Assembly: GCA_035295665.1 (NCBI GenBank)
Contig: DATGIQ010000002.1
Span: forward strand, 1-15,400
Source of the DNA: DATGIQ01 sp035295665
GTDB taxonomy: Bacteria > Planctomycetota > Planctomycetia > Gemmatales > Gemmataceae
Reading direction: 5' to 3'
Length of the DNA: 15,400 nucleotides
Part shown: one piece after another, positions 12,901 to 15,400 of the stretch
How the letters are laid out: each line of letters starts with the position of its first letter
Position numbering within the stretch: position 1 is the first letter of the stretch
Made by a program: the position numbers and the translations under genes
The notes under the pieces: model-generated
Databases searched by the model: none
The model's input: the letters and a program-made list of their open reading frames with translations, nothing else
What the model was told of the DNA's origin: nothing

Positions 12901-13726
12901 CCAGCGTCTCTTCCAGGCTGCGCGCCTCTCTTTCCCAAGCCTCCACCTGTTTGGCCTGTTCTTCCAAGCCGATGCGCAGGCTATCGAGCACGGCGGTCTC
13001 GGCCTGGAGTCGTTCGGCTAGCTGGTGGAACTCTTCCAATCCCAGGGCTACCCGGAGTTCCTTGAGCCGATGGCTGTACTCCTGGTAGCGTTGGGCCTTG
13101 GCTGCTTGCAGCTTGACGCTGCGCAACTGCTTTTCGACTTCGTCGATGATATCGCGGGCCCGTTGCAAGTTCTGGTCGACCCGTTCCAGCTTGCGGAGGG
13201 TCTCGATCTTCTTGGCCTTGAATCGGCTGATCCCGGCTGCTTCTTCGAAGACGGTACGCCGCTCCCTGGTCGAGGCTTGCAGGAAGACATCGACGCGCCC
13301 TTGCTCGATGACGCAATAGGCATCCGCGCCGGCCCCACTGCCGAGGAAGAGCTCCTTGATGTCTTTGAGCCGGCTGGGCTGCTGGTTGATGAGATACTCG
13401 CCTTCGCCGTCCCGATAGACCCGCCGAGTGATTTGCACTTCGGTATCCTCGGTGGCGAGGATGCGGCGGCTGTTATCGAAGGTCATCGTGACTTCGGCCA
13501 AGCCGAGGCTGCGGCGCGTGGTCGAGCCGTTGAAGATTACATCGGCCATCTCGCCGCCGCGCAGGCTCTTGGCGCTTTGCTCGCCCAGCACCCAGCGCAC
13601 GGCATCCACAATATTGCTCTTCCCGCTGCCGTTGGGTCCGACGATGGCCGTGATGCCGCCCGTGAAGTCGAACTGGGTCTTGTCGGCGAAGCTCTTGAAG
13701 CCAACCAATTCCAAACGCTTAAGCAT
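9935..13726 (-). CDS. smc: Chromosome partition ATPase SMC, 1263 aa
   Basis: The product is a full-length bacterial SMC. The head begins MLKRLELVGFKSFADKT, with Walker A GPNGSGKSN at residues 30-38 and the family's QGR...FEEAAGISRFK segment near 150-180. Two long coiled coils flank a hinge at about 500-680 (GLGAGVREVFALL to the GTHHAETG region). The C-terminal head has the ABC signature MSGGEK (about 1129-1134), Walker B PFCILDEVDA (about 1152-1161) and the D-loop ALDEAN. SMC forms dimers with ScpA/ScpB and organises and segregates the chromosome; no scp gene is in view. A 45-residue disordered tail (PPSAAPVNGTANG) follows the head, making it somewhat longer than the usual 1150-1200. The ATG at 13726 is set by homology, with GGGGA just upstream. 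Confidence 0.97.
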   Translation of the reverse strand: MLKRLELVGFKSFADKTQFDFTGGITAIVGPNGSGKSNIVDAVRWVLGEQSAKSLRGGEMADVIFNGSTTRRSLGLAEVTMTFDNSRRILATEDTEVQITRRVYRDGEGEYLINQQPSRLKDIKELFLGSGAGADAYCVIEQGRVDVFLQASTRERRTVFEEAAGISRFKAKKIETLRKLERVDQNLQRARDIIDEVEKQLRSVKLQAAKAQRYQEYSHRLKELRVALGLEEFHQLAERLQAETAVLDSLRIGLEEQAKQVEAWEREARSLEETLARLDEATHAQEMALAQARQQITAEETTSTHEWTLSADLEKNLTQMRARLSELDGRVNALAEAAGLAAQDLRRVDAQCQVHRQGVEALEQELQATVGRLTELQNQVEADKASHLDQMRLAARLQNDAVSFKAQVDNLRRERERLRLKTEQATEDLASIDLELEELSEADETLQAKLTASRQELANQRQEQESLRHRHEETQQQIADLRARRSGLASRVDVLEGLERSHEGLGAGVREVFALLEQPEPGPWRTVLGMVADFLTVRREYAPLIDLALGERAQRFLVRDTEMLHQAMGQQTQPFSGRVSFLPLTRVIPHTPETPDRGFDLSALSAVGTPPAPDPVTVYPGAVALAEDVVICENAELADLPARLLSRTLLVRDLSTARALAAQSAGYRFVTMQGELLETDGTLTMGTHHAETGILSRKSELRELREQIVVLDQRIHEREQDLVDLRGRLVALEAHLGTLQRETEVLAEQAADLRSRLGQHRERRDGLHEEVILSQSEISEVEQEIENLEQAWHSANQRAEAAERQVQIIQGRLEQAAREIRERDQQRQQHQQACTAAKVTLAQAEERLAALQARYRQTETDLNQRRQERLQSEQHLSAARTRLAESQRTLLKASAALARWYLEKESAERQLAELISMRERQRQERHSLAERSQAARNGWRTQQEQAHARELEVSDLRHRQDTLVDRLREDYQLDLAEVHRLAVASGRWAMDGSDEATIEQAPSTQSPAANDEIAELRRKLDRLGSVNLDSLKELAELETRAATLRSQFEDLTAAKRSLEEIIAKINHDSRRLFTEAFATIRTHFQELFRKLFGGGMADVVLEDEADILESGIEVIARPPGKELRSISLMSGGEKTMTAVALLLAIFRSKPSPFCILDEVDAALDEANIGRFTAVLREFLDRSHFIIITHSKRTMAVADVLYGVTMQESGISKRVAVRFEDWPEEGPPSAAPVNGTANGAQGTNADSTHFSATHSLQKIVPEKT

Positions 13727-13813
13727 TCCGTCCCCACGAAAATGCGAATTGGCCGATACCCGTCGGCTTCCCCGCGCGCAGCACAGCATCCTACCAGATC
13801 ACCAAGAACCTTT

Positions 13814-13819
13814 ATTCTA
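13814..13819 (-). promoter_or_regulatory. Possible -10 element for smc
   Basis: The leftward strand reads TAGAAT here, five of six matches to TATAAT, about 90 bp before the smc start. No good -35 lies 16-18 bp upstream, so this is only a candidate. Confidence 0.25.
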
Positions 13820-13881
13820 GGGCTCTCGGGGCAATTTGCATTGTGCCGTTTGTTCGCAGGGAAAGGGAAGAGCCGAGACGG

Positions 13882-13911
13882 TCGATCTGAGATGTCATCT
13901 CTTGAGATCGA
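13882..13911. terminator. Nested inverted repeat between the FlgI-like gene and smc
   Basis: TCGATCT (13882-13888) pairs with AGATCGA (13905-13911). Inside it GAGATG (13889-13894) mirrors CATCTC (13896-13901). The combined stem is about 12 bp with a 3-nt bulge. It lies 44 bp past the stop of the leftward FlgI-like gene. A pyrimidine-rich stretch, not a clean U-tract, follows, so terminator or operator are both possible. GACGGTC flanks it as a direct repeat. Confidence 0.4.
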
Positions 13912-13954
13912 CGGTCCGGGCTCGGATCTTGAAAAAAAGGGATGCAGCGGCGAA

Positions 13955-15400
13955 TTATTGCGGACGGCCGCCCGTGCCCTTCTCGAAGAGCGTCGGCGTG
14001 GAGCCGAAATCAGCTCGGGCCGCCACGATTTCGGGGTGCGTCTTGCGCAGTTCCGGATCGCCGGCTCCGGCCTTGGCGAGGTCGAAGACCGAGGTTGCCT
14101 GTGGCAAGGCATCGATGGCCACCGGACAGCTCAGACATTGGAGTTGATCCGCCCGGCGCAAAACCTCCACCGCATCGGCGTAGTCGCCACCCATTTCGGC
14201 CAGGGTACGGAGCACTTCTTCCAACTTGAGCCCGCATTGTCGTTTGCTCTGGCCGTACCGGAGCGAGATGCGCGCGATCGTGCAACGGGTGTCTTCCTTG
14301 TTGGCGGTGACTGTGAACTCTCCGGCCAGGATGGGGAACGGCGGAATCAACGTGGGCTCTTCGCCGAACAGGACGATCTCCGGCCGATTGCGGCTGGCGA
14401 TATGAACCAGCGGTTTCGAGTCGGCAGCCACCTGGTGCAGCCAGAAGGAATCGTTGAGGTGCTCACCCCGCACCAACTCCGCATTTTCGTCGAGCGCCCG
14501 CAGGGCACGGAAGGCACCGTAGCGTGTCTCCGGCGACGACTCGCTCAGGAGTCGGCCAAGCTCGACGTGGCAAACCGCTTCATCCAGAGAAGCCATTGCC
14601 GTCAGACTAAACGCCCGCAACACCGGCTGCTCCTTGATGGCACGGGCCAGCTCTTCTCCGCAGCTGGGATCACCGAGATAAGCCAGCGCCTCCGCCGCAC
14701 AGAAGCGCACCAGGGGGTGCTCACTGCTCAGCCCGCGTTTGAGCGTGGGAATGCTATCCTGGCCCAACGCCTCCAGCCGCAGCGCAGCCGCCACCGTCTT
14801 GGCGGGATCGAGCAGCTGGTCCTCCAGCCGCCGGTGGTATGGGATCCGCGCAGCTTCTGTTTCCCAGAGCGGAACGAGGCGAACGACCCGGAGATAGCGC
14901 GGAAGGTTCAGCCGGTACTGGGGCGGGACGTTGAGATAGACAATTTCCTTGGTTTTCGCTTCCGCCAGCTCGGCCATAACGCCGTGTGTGGGACCGTGGA
15001 AAGTTTCGTTGATGCGATCGGCCACATTCTTGGCGACGCGGACACGCTGTTCGTTGCTGTTGAGGTAAACGTAGAATGGTCGATCGAGCAGGCACCTCCC
15101 TCCGGCCCAGATGCGGGCCTGGCGGAGTTTGGAGCTCGCATCGCCGTCGCTGAAGCCGACTACGAGCCGGCCTTCCGCCTTGGCCACGGCATGTCCCTGA
15201 AGGTAGGCGTCGGCTCCTTCGTAATTCTTGTCCAGGTGTTTCTTGGTGTCGTAGTTATACAGGGTGCATTCCACGAGTTGGCCTCCGCGCAGGCTCTTGG
15301 TTTTGCTCTCGCGTGGCAGGGTGATCTCGACATCCAGCGGATCGCCCTTGTGGGCATCGGCGGGGATCGCGGCGCGGACGAACACCAGGGAAGTGGTGGG
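13955..15400 (-). CDS. FlgI-like (flagellar P-ring family) protein with inserted HEAT repeats, N terminus outside window
   Basis: The frame is open to the right edge; no start is visible (a GTG at 15385 is internal). Visible residues, counted from that GTG: 2-80 match the FlgI core (VRAAIPADAHKGDPLDVEIT, KSLRGGQLVECTL, GRLVVG). Residues 91-173 continue it (ARIWAGGRCLL, VAKNVADRINETF, EIVYLNVPPQY, LPRYLRVVRLVPL). Residues 190-305 are HEAT-like (VAAALRLEALG, HPLVRFCAAEALAYLGD, ETRYGAFRALRALDE). Residues 328-427 resemble the FlgI C-terminal part (IASRNRPEIVLF, FPILAGEFTVTANKE, KLEEVLRTLAEMGGDYADAVEVLR). In flagellated bacteria FlgI forms the periplasmic P ring. No other flagellar gene is present, so the role here may differ. 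Confidence 0.75.
   Translation of the reverse strand, partial: PTTSLVFVRAAIPADAHKGDPLDVEITLPRESKTKSLRGGQLVECTLYNYDTKKHLDKNYEGADAYLQGHAVAKAEGRLVVGFSDGDASSKLRQARIWAGGRCLLDRPFYVYLNSNEQRVRVAKNVADRINETFHGPTHGVMAELAEAKTKEIVYLNVPPQYRLNLPRYLRVVRLVPLWETEAARIPYHRRLEDQLLDPAKTVAAALRLEALGQDSIPTLKRGLSSEHPLVRFCAAEALAYLGDPSCGEELARAIKEQPVLRAFSLTAMASLDEAVCHVELGRLLSESSPETRYGAFRALRALDENAELVRGEHLNDSFWLHQVAADSKPLVHIASRNRPEIVLFGEEPTLIPPFPILAGEFTVTANKEDTRCTIARISLRYGQSKRQCGLKLEEVLRTLAEMGGDYADAVEVLRRADQLQCLSCPVAIDALPQATSVFDLAKAGAGDPELRKTHPEIVAARADFGSTPTLFEKGTGGRPQ

Noticed and set aside
1..15400. tRNA, rRNA, CRISPR array or insertion sequence
   Set aside because: No cloverleaf with a T-arm signature, no regular spaced direct repeats of CRISPR size, and no transposase motif was seen on either strand.

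Overview
The window looks like chromosomal DNA of a GC-rich planctomycete, probably Gemmata-like (Gemmatales). The signs are a HEAT/SUMF1 protein of the kinase-fused planctomycete type, a membrane kinase with TPRs next to an ECF sigma factor, a surface-type protein opening with an LExLExR motif, and a FlgI-like protein carrying HEAT repeats. I see no rRNA, tRNA, CRISPR array, insertion sequence or phage gene.

Left part (1-2350): the 3' part of a large HEAT/SUMF1 gene ends in what looks like the variable region (VR) of a diversity-generating retroelement (DGR). Seven NNY codons in two clusters lie in a conserved SUMF1 C-terminal frame. A 6-bp GC-rich hairpin follows, and then the first 44 codons of an Avd-like accessory gene that stops early. 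No reverse transcriptase or template repeat can be read downstream. This looks like a decayed DGR cassette, or one whose RT and template lie elsewhere. About 770 bp without a convincing gene follow, holding strong inverted repeats, one of which is a good leftward terminator.

Middle part (2350-4301): small genes. Two run leftward (a 50-aa single-span membrane protein and a 127-aa helical protein). Two run rightward as a likely operon (an MTH1187/UPF0045-family thiamine-binding-type protein and a 125-aa helical protein). One 109-aa gene runs leftward and overlaps the previous gene tail to tail.

Right-centre (4443-9475): a leftward three-gene operon with two 10-bp gaps. Its order is a low-complexity surface-type protein with a C-terminal membrane helix, an ECF sigma factor, and a membrane-anchored kinase-like protein with TPRs. 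It resembles a signal-transduction module. The kinase has HLD for HRD and DFH for DFG. The roughly 460-bp leader holds a 15-nt direct repeat containing GGAAC (leftward strand) and two perfect inverted repeats.

Right part (9935-15400): a full-length SMC chromosome-partition ATPase, and a FlgI-like (flagellar P-ring family) protein, cut by the window edge, whose two halves are separated by an inserted HEAT-repeat domain. Both run leftward, with a nested inverted repeat between them.

The most interesting items are the DGR relic with its heptanucleotide-repeat linker, the FlgI-HEAT architecture, and the surface protein/sigma/kinase operon. All identifications rest on reading motifs by eye; no database search was run.
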